From the NCBI GenBank assembly GCA_965247615.1, contig OZ252022.1, positions 1,922,001 through 1,986,000 on the forward strand: a DNA stretch of 64,000 nt, written 5' to 3'. The stretch comes from G965197715 sp965247615 (GTDB taxonomy: Bacteria > Chloroflexota > Dehalococcoidia > Lucifugimonadales > UBA1127). This document shows, one piece after another, positions 1 through 9,050 of the stretch. The translations under genes and the position numbers were made by a program. How positions within the stretch are numbered: position 1 is the stretch's first letter; each line of letters begins with the position of its first letter. Under the pieces are notes generated by a model. That model did not search any database. It saw only the letters and a program-made list of their open reading frames with translations, and had not been told where the DNA came from.

Positions 1-427
1 CGTGGACGAGGGTGCTGTCCGGGGCGAGCGCAGCGAGCACGTCGTCGACGACAGGCAGCTCTTCATACTCCACGTCGATGAGGGCGATCGCCTCCTCAGC
101 CGTGGCCTGGTCCACGGCGGCCACGGCGGCGACGGGCTCCCCCTGAAAGCGGACCTTTTCCATGGCAAGGATGGGCCGGTCCTTGAGGTCCGAACCGTAG
201 TAGGGGTCGATGTAGTGAAGCTCGTCGCGCGTCAGGACTCCGACCACGCCCCTGAGCTTCCTCGCGCGGGAGGCGTCGAGACGGGTGATAGCCGCGTGCG
301 GCAGTGGGCTGGTGAGGATCTTGCCGTGGGCCATGCCGGGGATTTCCAGGTCGCCCACGTAGGCCGCCTGGCCCTTCACCTTCTCCACGGCATCCGGCCT
401 AACGACGGAACTGCCTACTAAGTCCAT
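1..427 (-). CDS. Molybdopterin-binding large subunit of a CO/xanthine-dehydrogenase-type hydroxylase (N-terminal part)
   Basis: The gene reads leftward from an ATG at 427 and runs off the window start, so only about 142 N-terminal residues are present. The start has a GGAGGAG ribosome site immediately upstream. The visible residues match the N-terminal region of the CoxL/XdhA large subunit, including a segment like RFQGEPVAAVAAVDQATAEEA. In the family this chain carries the molybdopterin cofactor and oxidises aldehydes, purines, CO or other carbonyl compounds. It is the third gene of a run in the order FAD subunit, iron-sulfur subunit, Mo subunit, which is the usual cox order. The active-site loop lies outside the window, so the substrate cannot be judged. 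Confidence 0.85.
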   Translation of the reverse strand, partial: MDLVGSSVVRPDAVEKVKGQAAYVGDLEIPGMAHGKILTSPLPHAAITRLDASRARKLRGVVGVLTRDELHYIDPYYGSDLKDRPILAMEKVRFQGEPVAAVAAVDQATAEEAIALIDVEYEELPVVDDVLAALAPDSTLVH

Positions 428-439
428 AGCGTCTCCTCC

Positions 440-503
440 AATCCTGCGGCCCTACCCCTGGATTCCCGCTTTCGCGGGAATGACGGTTGTGCAATCCTGC
501 GGC
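440..503. repeat. Hairpin repeat bounded by an 11-bp direct repeat
   Basis: A perfect hairpin, ATTCCCGCTTTCGCGGGAAT, lies at 462-481. The 42-bp unit 451-492 is flanked by AATCCTGCGGC at 440-450 and again at 493-503. The direct repeat looks like a target-site duplication, which suggests the unit inserted between the large and small subunit genes. The same hairpin recurs in many gaps of this window. Confidence 0.8.
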
Positions 504-537
504 ACGTCCCAGGCGCGAGCACTGAACGCAGGGCACG

Positions 538-1038
538 TCAGCTGCCGCCGCGCCGGGCTGCGTCTTGAATGGCCTCCACGATCTTCTTGTAGCCGGTGCA
601 GCGGCAGATGTTCCCCTTCATGTATTCGCCGATCTCTTCGACGATGGGATGGGGGTTCTCGTCCAGGAGGGACTTGGCTGCCAGGATCATACCCGGGGTG
701 CAGTAGCCGCACTGGAGGGCTGCGTTCTCAAGGAACGCCTGCTGAAGGGGATGGGGCTCCGGGCCACCCAGACCTTCAATGGTCACGACGCTGGCGTTGC
801 GGGCCTCGAAGGCGAGGTAGGTGCAGGAGCTGACGGCCCTGCCGTTCACCAGCACGGTACATGCGCCGCATACCTGCATGTCGCAGGACCGCTTGGCGCC
901 CTTGAGGCCGAGGCGGTCGCGGAGAAGGTCGAGGAGGAGGGTTTGGGGCTCGGCGGATAGCCGCACGGGCTTGCCGTTCACCTCGAACGCCAAGGTCATC
1001 CGCGAGGGTCTTGGCCGCGCTCTTGCTGGGCCGGTCAT
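538..1038 (-). CDS. [2Fe-2S] small subunit of molybdenum hydroxylase (CoxS-type)
   Basis: The product matches the ferredoxin-like small subunit of the CO/xanthine dehydrogenase family. It shows the plant-type ferredoxin cysteines (CDMQVCGAC plus a further Cys) followed by the C-terminal cluster motifs CGYCTPGM and NICRCTGY. It passes electrons from the Mo centre of the large subunit to the FAD subunit. Two starts are possible. The ATG at 1038 has a GGAG eight bases upstream but adds an Arg/Pro-rich leader. The ATG at 999 begins directly at TLAFEVNGKPV, which looks more like the usual family N-terminus. It lies between the FAD subunit gene and the Mo subunit gene, all on the minus strand. Confidence 0.9.
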   Translation of the reverse strand: MTGPARARPRPSRMTLAFEVNGKPVRLSAEPQTLLLDLLRDRLGLKGAKRSCDMQVCGACTVLVNGRAVSSCTYLAFEARNASVVTIEGLGGPEPHPLQQAFLENAALQCGYCTPGMILAAKSLLDENPHPIVEEIGEYMKGNICRCTGYKKIVEAIQDAARRGGS

Positions 1039-1108
1039 ACGCACGCTCCGTATTCGACTGTGCTCGTGCGCCCCTGGCAAGGGCGCCGGGGACTACTCCA
1101 CACGCAGG

Positions 1109-2009
1109 CTAGGTGGAAACAGCGGCATGGAGCGCCCTCTTCAGGAATACCTTGATGAGCTGCTCCTTGTAGACCGCGGAGCCGTGGAGGTCATCCTGGG
1201 GGTTCGCGGCCTCTATGGTGAGCCGCGCGGCCTCCTTCAGGAGAGGCGAGTCTTCAGAGGCGCCGTCTCCGAGGAGCTCGAGCACGGTGGCGCCGCGGAG
1301 GCCGGCTTCGGCCTGGCGGGCACGGACGGGCCTAGGGCCGGCGGAGCCGACGGCGATGCGCACCTCCCGAATCCGGGCTCCCGCGCCGGGGTCCGGGTCG
1401 GTCCCGACCGCTGCGCCGATGCCAAGGGTGGGTCGCTCCAGGTAGCCGAACTTGAGATAGGCCCCCGTCATGCCCTGGGGCAATGCGGGCACGTAGACCT
1501 GGGTCAAGAGCTCCCCCGGTTGGAGGCAGGTCTCGTAGGGGTCCACGGCCAACTCCTCCACGGGTAAGCGGCGCCGTCCCGCGGGGCCCGCGGCCTCGAC
1601 CTCAGCGTCGAACAGGAGGAGGGCTGCGGCGACGTCGCTGTGGGGCTCGGCGAAGCAGAGGTTGCCTCCGATGGTGCCCACGTTGCGCACGCGGACGTTG
1701 GCCACCCTTCGCTCGACGTCTGCCAGGAGGGGACATGCGCGGCGCAGGACGGGCGACTGCTCCAGGCTTCGGTGGGTGGCGGCGGCGCCGATGCGCAGGG
1801 CGCCGCCGGCTCCGGCTAGGGCAACGTCGTCAAAGCCGGGGATGGTCTTGACGTTGACCAGGTGGTCGTAGTGGAGGAAGCCCCTCCTTCATGGCAAGGA
1901 GCAGCTCGGTGCCGCCGGCATAGACGCCGGCGTCGTCGCCGTAGTCCGCCAAGATGGAGAGGGCCTCTTCCACGGACGCCGGTTCGTGGAGCCGGAATCG
2001 CTTCAGCAC
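1109..2009 (-). pseudogene. FAD-binding medium subunit of molybdenum hydroxylase (CoxM-type), frameshifted
   Basis: Translation from a GTG at 2009 (GGAG site upstream) gives VLKRFRLHEPASVEEALSIL and then the FAD-site segment YAGGTELLLAMKEG. After this the frame is lost at the CCCC run at 1881-1884, where one extra base is present relative to the family. Removing one base restores GFLHYDHLVNVKTIPGF, and the remaining about 200 residues continue cleanly to 1109, including VGTIGGNLCFAEPHSD. The whole gene would encode about 300 residues, the normal size. The error sits in a homopolymer, so a sequencing or assembly mistake is as likely as real inactivation. It is the first gene of the operon with the small and large subunits. 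Confidence 0.85.
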
Positions 2010-2183
2010 GCCTAGTCTCCTGTTCTTCCCGCGACGGGGGAAGACTGCCCTGACGTGGGCATACTACCGCATTTTGTCCGGCGCGGCCACGACGGGTCGG
2101 GGGAGAGGGGCGGGGCGCTATACCACAGCGGCCCGGCTTCCTGTACAATCCCGTCGTCAGTCAACAGGCAGGGGGACACGGCC

Positions 2184-3753
2184 ATGCCCGACTTGGAGTT
2201 CAAGGGCAAGTATCACATCTACGCCCATCACCTGACCGTGCCCTACCGCCCGCTGGTGCCCGACGACGCCAAGTCCCTGAACCCGGCCGGCGCGGACGAC
2301 AACCTGATCATCCACGGCGACAACCTCCACGCTCTGAAGGCGCTGCTGCCCCGCTACGCCGGCCGCGTCAAGTGCATCTACATCGACCCGCAGCCCCCTG
2401 ATGAAGGCGTGGCTCAAGGACAACAAGCCAGTGGACGGCGAGGACCTGGAACGCCACGACAAGTGGCTGTGCATGATGTGGCCCCGCCTGCACTTGCTCA
2501 AGGAATTGTTGTCCGACGACGGCGTGATCTTTGTCTCCATCGACGACAACGAGCAGCACCACCTTCGCATGCTGATGGATGAGGTGTTTGGAGAGCACAA
2601 TTTCCTTGCAAAGATAGCATGGCAGGGAATGGATACTATCAAGAACGATGCGCGATTTTTTTCGACAAACAGCGAGAATGTGTTGGTTTTCGCAAGAGAC
2701 ATTGACAAAGCGGAGATTCTAGGATTTCCCAAGACTGAGAAACAACGCAAGACTTATAAGAACTATGACAACGATCCTCGTGGAGACTACCTGCTGACAC
2801 CTCTCCATGCTAAGAGCGGAACAGAGGCATCGCTTTACGAATACGTTTTCCCAAACGGACAGAATTGGAAACCACCCAGGGGCGCATATCCTCGTTACTC
2901 AGTCGCGAGCTTACAGAAACTGGTAGTGGAAAGAAGGATATATCTAGACCCTCAAGGGAAGAGGACTCCTCAACGTAAGACATATTGGCACGAAACAAGT
3001 TCGCGAATGCGGCCGCACACTTTCTGGCCATACGAGGCTTTTGGTAGCACTCGGCAAGCCAATGCGGAGTTACGAGGCATACTAGGCAGAGGGGAGTTTG
3101 AGAATCCCAAGCCATCAAGGTTTGTGAGAGCGTGTGTTGACTTGGTCACCAGTGAGGATTCCATCGTCCTGGACTCCTTCGCTGGCTCCGGCACCACGGC
3201 CCACGCGGTCCTAGCGCTGAACAAGGAGTACGGAGGCAACCGCAAGTTCATTCTGGTGGAGTGCGAGGACTACGCGGACACAATCACCGCGGAGCGGGTG
3301 CGTCGCGTCATCAACGGCGTCCCCGGGGCCCACGACGACGCGCTGCAGAATGGGTTGGGCGGCTCCTTCACCTACTGCACCCTGGGCGGCCCCATCGATC
3401 TGGAGGCGATGCTGACCGGCGGCACGCTGCCGGCGTACTCCGCCCTGGCGGCCTACTTACTGCACACAGCCACCGGCGTCTCCGCCGGCAGCACGGCGTT
3501 GGATCGCCAGAACACAGACGGTCTGTTCTACAGCAACGACGCCACGGACTACTACCTGCTGTACGAGCCCGATGTTGATTGGCTGAGAGGCAACGATGGA
3601 ATGTTGAATGAAGAGCGGACCCAGCGGATTCACGCGATTGGCAGGAAGGCCGTGGTTTTTGGGCCGGGCAAGTTCATGGGGCAGCGAGAGCTGACGGCCA
3701 TGGACATCACGTTCTGCCAGTTGCCCTATGAAATGTACCGGACCGGGCAGTAG
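2184..3753 (+). pseudogene. mod: Type III restriction-modification methyltransferase, catalytic DPPY segment deleted
   Basis: The N-terminal part starts at the ATG 2184 (MPDLEFKGKYHIY) and has the family segment LIIHGDNLHALKALLP followed by VKCIYIDP. Here the family continues with PYNTGNE and about ten further residues. Instead the sequence jumps at about 2391 to SPLMKAWLKDNKP in another frame. The gap is about fifteen codons plus two bases, which removes the catalytic DPPY motif IV. The second part runs to 3753 and carries the AdoMet motif DSFAGSGTTA at about 3172. This motif order (IV before I) is that of beta-class adenine methyltransferases. The middle part (about 2600-3140), where the target-recognition domain sits, is visibly richer in A/T than its flanks. 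The restriction gene follows after eight bases. Confidence 0.85.
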
Positions 3754-3761
3754 GGGACGCT

Positions 3762-6293
3762 ATGGAGCTGAAAGAGTATCAGGCCGCGACGCTGGATGCA
3801 TTCGCCCGCTGGCGGGATGCGCTGGAGGCGGCGCGGCAGAAGTCGCTGACGGCCATCGAGGTGTTGCAGGGCGCCGGCGTGGACGTGCCGGACGATGTTC
3901 TCAACTATCCAAAGACCGCATGGCAAGCCCTGGCCCAATCCGGCGGCGTTGCCGAAACCGCCGGCGCTTACGTCAGCCGCACGGACGACGCCGGGCGGCC
4001 CATCCCCCACGTTTGCTTCAAAGTGCCCACCGGCGGGGGCAAGACCCTGTTGGCCGCCGCCGCGCTGGAACGTCTGAACCGGCAGACCGGTCTGGTCCTT
4101 TGGATCACCCCAACCAACGCCATATACTCGCAGACCAAGGCTGCCCTGAAGAACCGGGAGCACCCCTACCGGCAGATGCTGGAGCGGGCCAGCTGCGGGC
4201 GGGTCAAGTTCATGGAGAAGGACAATCTTTTTACGGCGGCGGACGCGGCCAACTACCTGTGCGTCATGCTGCTGAGTCTTCCGGCGGCGAACCGGCAGAG
4301 GAGCCGTGACTTTCTGCGGATGTTCCGGGACTCGGGACGCTATCCCACCCTGTTCCCGGACAGCGACAATGCCCTGGGCGACGCCAAGCTGCTGCATGAC
4401 CATCCCGACTTGGAGCGGACCTCTGACGGCGGCCCGGTCAAACACAGCCTGTTCAACGTGTTCAAGATGCTGCGTCCCGTCGTGGTGCTGGACGAAGCCC
4501 ACAAAGCCTACGGCGCCAGCCAACGGGAAGCAAACGAAGAATTCGTGCGCTCCGTCAACCGGCTGGACCCCAGCCTGGTCATCGAGCTCTCCGCCACCCC
4601 CAACCGCGGCATCAGCAACCTGCTTGTGGACATCAGTGGCAGGCAGCTGCAGACGGAGGAGATGATCAAGCTGCCGGTGCAGGTGGTCTCGTACACGGGG
4701 AACGAGTGGAAGCACACCCTCTCGGAGGCTGCCGAGGAGCTGGACCGCCTCGACGCCGAAGCACAATCGTTGCAGAGCAGCGAAGGCCGCTACATCCGCC
4801 CCATAGCCGTTGTGCGCGTCGAGCGCACAGGCAAAGACCAGCGGGACGGCGATCGGATCCACGCCGAGGACGCGCGGGAGTATCTGACGCGGAACCTGGG
4901 GGTCCCCGCGAACGCCGTGGCCGTCAAGTCCTCGGAGTTGGATGAGCTGTCCGGCAAGGACCTACTGTCGGAGTACTCCACGGTGCGCTGGATCATCACC
5001 AAGGCTGCGCTGATGGAGGGTTGGGACTGCCCCTTCGCCTACCTGCTGGTGATGCTCGACAACACCAGCGCCCAGCGCGCCCTCACCCAGCTGGTTGGCC
5101 GCGTCATGCGCCAGCCCCACGCCCGGCGCACCGGACGGGAGATTCTAGACCAGTGCTACGTCTACTGCTCAAACACGGACGTGGGCGTGGCGGTAGGCCA
5201 GGTCAAGAACGGGCTGGAGCAGGAAGGGCTCACCGGTCTGGGCGACGAGGTGTTGGCGGCCGGAGCGGATCTGCACCGCCTGAAGGTCCACCGGCGGGAG
5301 CAGTTCCGGGGCAAGGACATCTTTCTGCCAAAGGTGCTGCATAAGAACGGCAGCCAGTGGATCGAACTGGATTACCAGCGCCACATCTTGCCCAGCATCG
5401 ACTGGCCGAGCATCAAGGCGCCTGACCCGCAAGCTGGGCTGGCGGATCCGGCGCGGCGGCAGTCGGCAACCGTTGATGTCGGCGATACACCGCCCGTATT
5501 CCACGCCGACCGCGAACTCCACATTGACAAGACGGTCAGCATATCCTGGTTCGCGCGCCGCCTGTCCGACGTGATGCCCAACCCCTGGCAGGCGGCTCGC
5601 CTGGCCCAGGAGCTGGTGGAGAAGCTGCGGAAGGGCGGCCGCACCGACGACCAGATCTACGACCAGCGCCCCAACCTGGCATACGCCCTGATCATGCACG
5701 TGACCGCATCGGTGGACAAACAGGCGGAGGCGGTCTTTCACAAGAAGTTGCTGCATGGTGACATCCGCTTTGACCTGGAGGCCGGTCAGCCCAACTTCAA
5801 AATGGTTGACACTATCGAGATACCCGTCGCTGTTGATGACACCGCGCTTCAGAACTACGGCCAACCAATGCAGCTCAACCTGTTCGAGCCGGTGTTCAAT
5901 CGGCAGTTTGACAGCGAGCTCGAACGGAGCTTCGCCCGGTACCTGGATGAGCAGAAGGCGCTGCACTGGTGGCACCGCGTGGCCGTCCGCCAGCATGGGG
6001 AGTACTACCTCCGCGGCTGGAAGCAGGAACGCATCTGGCCTGATTTCGTGGCTATGGGCGGCGAGAAAGACGGAAAGCCTCACGTTTTGGTGTTCGAGAC
6101 CAAGGGAGAGTTCCTCCGCGACACGCCGGACACCAGCTACAAGCAGCGTGTGCTTGAGACTCTGGAACAGGCATTCAACTGCGGGACCATGACCATCCAC
6201 GAGGGCCCGGCGAAGGGCACCTTCCGGCTCGTGTTCAACAAGGCTGAGTTCCCGTCGGCAATGGCCAGGTTGAACGAAGCCTACAGCGCCTGA
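3762..6293 (+). CDS. res: Type III restriction enzyme, helicase-nuclease (Res) subunit
   Basis: This 843-residue protein has superfamily 2 helicase motifs: Walker A VPTGGGKT at about residue 88, Walker B LDEAHKAYG at about 244, SATP at about 277 and QLVGRVMRQ at about 443. A C-terminal PD-(D/E)xK nuclease follows, WPDFV at about 759 and FETKGE at about 778. In type III systems Res needs Mod for site recognition, translocates on DNA and cuts a short distance from the site. It starts eight bases after the mod stop, so the two are one operon. No frameshift or missing motif is apparent. With a broken partner, Res would be expected to be inactive unless the mod lesion is an assembly artefact. Confidence 0.92.
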   Translation: MELKEYQAATLDAFARWRDALEAARQKSLTAIEVLQGAGVDVPDDVLNYPKTAWQALAQSGGVAETAGAYVSRTDDAGRPIPHVCFKVPTGGGKTLLAAAALERLNRQTGLVLWITPTNAIYSQTKAALKNREHPYRQMLERASCGRVKFMEKDNLFTAADAANYLCVMLLSLPAANRQRSRDFLRMFRDSGRYPTLFPDSDNALGDAKLLHDHPDLERTSDGGPVKHSLFNVFKMLRPVVVLDEAHKAYGASQREANEEFVRSVNRLDPSLVIELSATPNRGISNLLVDISGRQLQTEEMIKLPVQVVSYTGNEWKHTLSEAAEELDRLDAEAQSLQSSEGRYIRPIAVVRVERTGKDQRDGDRIHAEDAREYLTRNLGVPANAVAVKSSELDELSGKDLLSEYSTVRWIITKAALMEGWDCPFAYLLVMLDNTSAQRALTQLVGRVMRQPHARRTGREILDQCYVYCSNTDVGVAVGQVKNGLEQEGLTGLGDEVLAAGADLHRLKVHRREQFRGKDIFLPKVLHKNGSQWIELDYQRHILPSIDWPSIKAPDPQAGLADPARRQSATVDVGDTPPVFHADRELHIDKTVSISWFARRLSDVMPNPWQAARLAQELVEKLRKGGRTDDQIYDQRPNLAYALIMHVTASVDKQAEAVFHKKLLHGDIRFDLEAGQPNFKMVDTIEIPVAVDDTALQNYGQPMQLNLFEPVFNRQFDSELERSFARYLDEQKALHWWHRVAVRQHGEYYLRGWKQERIWPDFVAMGGEKDGKPHVLVFETKGEFLRDTPDTSYKQRVLETLEQAFNCGTMTIHEGPAKGTFRLVFNKAEFPSAMARLNEAYSA

Positions 6294-6312
6294 CGGCCCC
6301 CTCCCCAGCGTG

Positions 6313-6503
6313 GCCGTCGCGCCAGCGACCCGGCGCGCAGCGACTGCCATCGACCCATTGCCCGCACGGCCCCAAACCCCTACCATCCCTCCAACACACC
6401 CGCGAAAGGAGACCTGTGCGCAACCCTTCCCCCACAAAGCCGTCGCGCCAGCGACCCGTCATTCCCGCACCCCCACTCACGTCATTCCCGCGCAGGCGGG
6501 AAT
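6313..6503 (-). repeat. Modular intergenic repeats downstream of res
   Basis: Two copies of the module GCCGTCGCGCCAGCGACC lie at 6313-6330 and 6439-6456. A variant of the 20-bp hairpin, with a different loop, lies at 6484-6503. All are in inverse orientation to most other copies in the window. Apart from these and the AT-rich repeat that follows, the 540-base gap 6294-6833 shows no gene. Confidence 0.75.
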
Positions 6504-6534
6504 CCAGCGTGGGGCGCGGGGGGGAGGGTCCCCA

Positions 6535-6680
6535 CCCCAACAATAATCAAAACGGCACAGCCCCCCGAAGCTACCAGCGGGTCCTCCAAAGCAATCAATC
6601 ATCCTTTTTGCACTTTCCAGCTTCAGTATCCGCAAAAAAACGCTTGGACCATCATACGAAGCTAAACATTCAAACCAGGT
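6535..6680 (-). repeat. AT-rich dispersed repeat, copy 1
   Basis: Read on the minus strand, this stretch has a T7 run followed by GCGGATACTGAAGCTGGAA, then a TGATTGATTGCTTTGG-like segment and GGTAGCTTCGG. The same order of elements is seen at 63758-63900. Shorter, more diverged versions are at 36290-36390 and 37772-37870. It has no open frame of note. Confidence 0.6.
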
Positions 6681-6833
6681 CGGCGCGGCTGTCTAAGGGG
6701 TTGACCCCTTGGCGCGAGGGAGCGTTAGGTTGGGCCAATCCTACAGCGCCTGAGGTTCCTGCCAAGGCGTCCGGACAGCGTGAAGGCTTGTGGTAGCATC
6801 AACCCAAGGCCCGGGAGCAAGGAGTCGGACACA

Positions 6834-7754
6834 ATGCCGCACCCTGGTTTCGCCGTCGTAACCGGCGCCTTCAGCTACACCGGCGGGTACGTCACCGGCC
6901 GTCTGCTCGACGAGGGGGTCCGCGTCAGGACGCTGACCCGCGGCCTCGACCCGCAGGACCGCTTCGGCGGTCAGGTGGAAGCGGCGCCTCTGGACTTCTC
7001 CGACCGGGACGGGCTGCGCCGGTCGATGCAGGGCGCCGACGTCCTCTACAACACCTACTGGGTGCGGTTCGGACGGGGGCAGACCACCTTCGACCGTGCG
7101 GTCGAAAACTCGAAGGTGCTGTTCGAAGCCGCCGAGAAGGCGGGGGTCAGCAGAATAGTCCACTTCTCCGTGTCGAACGCCTCGCCCAGCTCCAGGCTGC
7201 CGTACTACGGGGGAAAGGGGCGCGTGGAGGAGGCGCTGAAGGGGCTCGGCGTCCCCTACGCCATCATCAGGCCGACTCTGGTCTTCGGCGCCGGCGACCT
7301 GCTCGTCAACAACATGGCTTGGGCCCTGCGGCACTTCCCGGTCTACCCCGTCTTCGGGGGCGGCAACTACCTGGTCCAACCCGTCTACGCCGAAGACCTC
7401 GCGGCGCAGGCGGTGGAGGCCGGTTCGCAGACAGGGAACAGCGTCACGGACGCAGCCGGGCCGGAGACATTCTCATTTGAGGCTATGCTGCGCTTGCTGG
7501 CCAACGCGATAGGCGTCCGCAGCCGGTTCATGCACACGCCCCCAACCGTGGGCCTCGCCTTGACGAGACTGGTTGGCCTGCTCGTAGGCGACGTGGTACT
7601 GACCCGCGACGAGGTCGACGGCCTCATGGCCGGCCTGCTGACATCCGGCGCGGCGCCGACCGGGACGACCACACTGGGCAGCTGGCTCAACGATAGCGCA
7701 GACGGCCTCGGCCGCCGGTACGTGTCCGAGCTGAGGCGCAACTTCCGCCGGTAA
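6834..7754 (+). CDS. NAD(P)-binding Rossmann-fold protein (NDUFA9/NmrA-like atypical SDR)
   Basis: The 306-residue product begins GFAVVTGAFSYTGGYVTGRL, a Rossmann dinucleotide-binding turn of the TGxxxxxGxxV type. It continues with a helix of the kind found in atypical short-chain dehydrogenases and IIRPTLVFGAGD, a conserved motif of the NmrA/NDUFA9-like group. The ATG at 6834 is chosen because AAGGAG lies nine bases upstream; an upstream in-frame start at 6780 lacks this. Related proteins are quinone-oxidoreductase accessory factors or nucleoside-diphosphate-sugar epimerase-like enzymes. No neighbour indicates a substrate. It stands alone between two repeat or relic regions. Confidence 0.75.
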   Translation: MPHPGFAVVTGAFSYTGGYVTGRLLDEGVRVRTLTRGLDPQDRFGGQVEAAPLDFSDRDGLRRSMQGADVLYNTYWVRFGRGQTTFDRAVENSKVLFEAAEKAGVSRIVHFSVSNASPSSRLPYYGGKGRVEEALKGLGVPYAIIRPTLVFGAGDLLVNNMAWALRHFPVYPVFGGGNYLVQPVYAEDLAAQAVEAGSQTGNSVTDAAGPETFSFEAMLRLLANAIGVRSRFMHTPPTVGLALTRLVGLLVGDVVLTRDEVDGLMAGLLTSGAAPTGTTTLGSWLNDSADGLGRRYVSELRRNFRR

Positions 7755-7782
7755 TCGCCGACGGAAGACAAGGCGGGTTGTC

Positions 7783-8080
7783 AACTTTGTTGGTGACCGC
7801 CCACCGGTGCAGGCGGCCTGTAACCCAGTGTGCTATGGGGCCTGATGTGGTTGTAGGTCTGTCCATACTGCTCCGTCAGCACCCGGAATTTCCGAGGGTG
7901 TAGAAGAGCTCCCTGTCCAGCAACGCGTCTCTCAGCTTGCCGCCCGAGCTCTCGACGTGGCCGTTCTCCCACGGTGAGCCAGGCTCGATGTACTCCCACC
8001 CTCGCTAGTCGCTCCCGAACAGCCCCTGGCCGTGAACTCCGGTCCGTTGCCGCAGCTCCTGCACGTATCCGCCCTGACCC
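7783..8080 (-). pseudogene. IS3-family transposase remnant (integrase core C-terminus)
   Basis: Three minus-strand frames each hold part of one IS3-type integrase. NGPEFTARG is read at about 8035-8060. YIEPGSPWENGHVES and LRDALLDRELFYTL follow in a second frame. FRVLTEQYGQTYNHIRPHS and LGYRPPAP are in a third, ending at 7783. At least two frameshifts separate them, so the gene is dead. The upstream half of the transposase was not recognised, and no terminal inverted repeats were found. Confidence 0.8.
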
Positions 8081-8298
8081 ACCGCCAGATGAGGGACTTC
8101 ATCGATCGACACCCAGTAAAACTCGAACTCAATGGGCGCAGATCCGTCAGAAGGGCATTCTTCATTGCGCCGCCATCTCTCCACCGGCGACCCCACTAGG
8201 CCAAGGTGGTAAAACGACCGCTGTTGCCTCTCCTGGGACTCGTCGCGGCTAGACTCATCCTCGCCGCGGCCAGGGAAGCTTATGAGCGTCAGGCCCTT

Positions 8299-8709
8299 CT
8301 AGCCGGTCTCAGATTCAACAATTGGGAGGTACAGCACGATCTCGTCGTGCCGACGATAGAACTCGATAGAGGGCCTTGATGAGTCGACGCTATGCCGCGC
8401 GCCCATCGCTTCGAACGTGGGGGCGATAAGGGAGACCAAGGCCTCGTAGTCGCTGCGCAGCCGCTCAGACGCGTACAGTCCGCCCTCGATAGTGCCCATT
8501 CTCAGGCCGAGACTGGCGGGGTCGTCTTGCTCGCGACGCCGGACACATGCCCAGTACTTCCCCGCACCCTCGTCGAAGACCTCGTAGAAGCGCCTTCCTT
8601 TCGGCCCAACCACGGCTTCCAACTCTGCGAAGGCCTCCTCACTGGGCTTTTCTTGCTCGCGAACGTACATGACGTCTACCGGGTCTAGTCGAGTTATGTC
8701 GCCAGGCAT
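8299..8709 (-). CDS. GyrI-like small-molecule-binding domain protein
   Basis: The 136-residue product resembles the stand-alone GyrI-like/AraC effector-binding fold. An N-terminal strand (DPVDVMYVREQEK) and a middle TIEGGLYASERLRSDYEAL, like the family's loop before the central helix, are followed by a C-terminal SIEFYRRHDEIVLYLPIV. Members bind small hydrophobic ligands, inhibit gyrase or hydrolyse cyclopropanoid compounds. The ATG at 8709 is preferred over the GTG at 8766 because GAGGAGGGG lies just ahead of it. It is transcribed away from the metal-type cassette at 9076, and the region 8710-9017 between them shows no gene. It lacks a DNA-binding domain. Confidence 0.6.
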   Translation of the reverse strand: MPGDITRLDPVDVMYVREQEKPSEEAFAELEAVVGPKGRRFYEVFDEGAGKYWACVRRREQDDPASLGLRMGTIEGGLYASERLRSDYEALVSLIAPTFEAMGARHSVDSSRPSIEFYRRHDEIVLYLPIVESETG

Positions 8710-9017
8710 CACTGGCCCCTCCTCATGATGAAGTTGGCCATCCCGGACCTTCAGTTGTAGCAGCACACTTGCAATAGTCGTGATTCTGTGGGCAGAAGCG
8801 GGCTTCGGTTACCGGCTCCGGCCGTTTTGCATGGCGGACTCCTCGGTCAGAAACTCTGCTCACAAAAACAGCGACCGCTGCGGCTCGGCGGCATCGCCAT
8901 AGTGGCTCTTGTTCGCTGTTGCCGCAACTGCGGTCGCTCCAGCCCAGGGACGCGTCAGGGTTAGAGTACACCTAGGAAACCTCTGAACCAATCGAGCGGG
9001 ATGCGGCAGAGTACGAC

Positions 9018-9050
9018 GGCTCGTCAACAGCCGGGGCGCGTTGACGAGCC
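9018..9050. promoter_or_regulatory. Perfect 11-bp palindrome (putative operator)
   Basis: GGCTCGTCAAC at 9018-9028 and GTTGACGAGCC at 9040-9050 are exact inverted repeats around an 11-base spacer. The right arm contains the -35 hexamer TTGACG of the promoter below. A repressor bound here would block RNA polymerase. There is no T-run after it, so it is not a typical terminator. No regulator gene lies next to it. Confidence 0.65.

Noticed and set aside
2144..2149. TACAAT as a mod promoter
   Set aside because: No acceptable -35 box 16-18 bases upstream; too weak to list.
3726..4862. Long open frame on the minus strand across res
   Set aside because: It is antisense to a helicase with clear motifs and has no family features; GC-rich codons leave few stops on the other strand.
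5169..6437. 422-codon minus-strand frame
   Set aside because: Antisense to the nuclease half of Res; no recognisable domain.
8723..8971. 82-codon minus-strand frame upstream of the GyrI-like gene
   Set aside because: No ribosome site, no similarity, mixed codon use; treated as non-coding.
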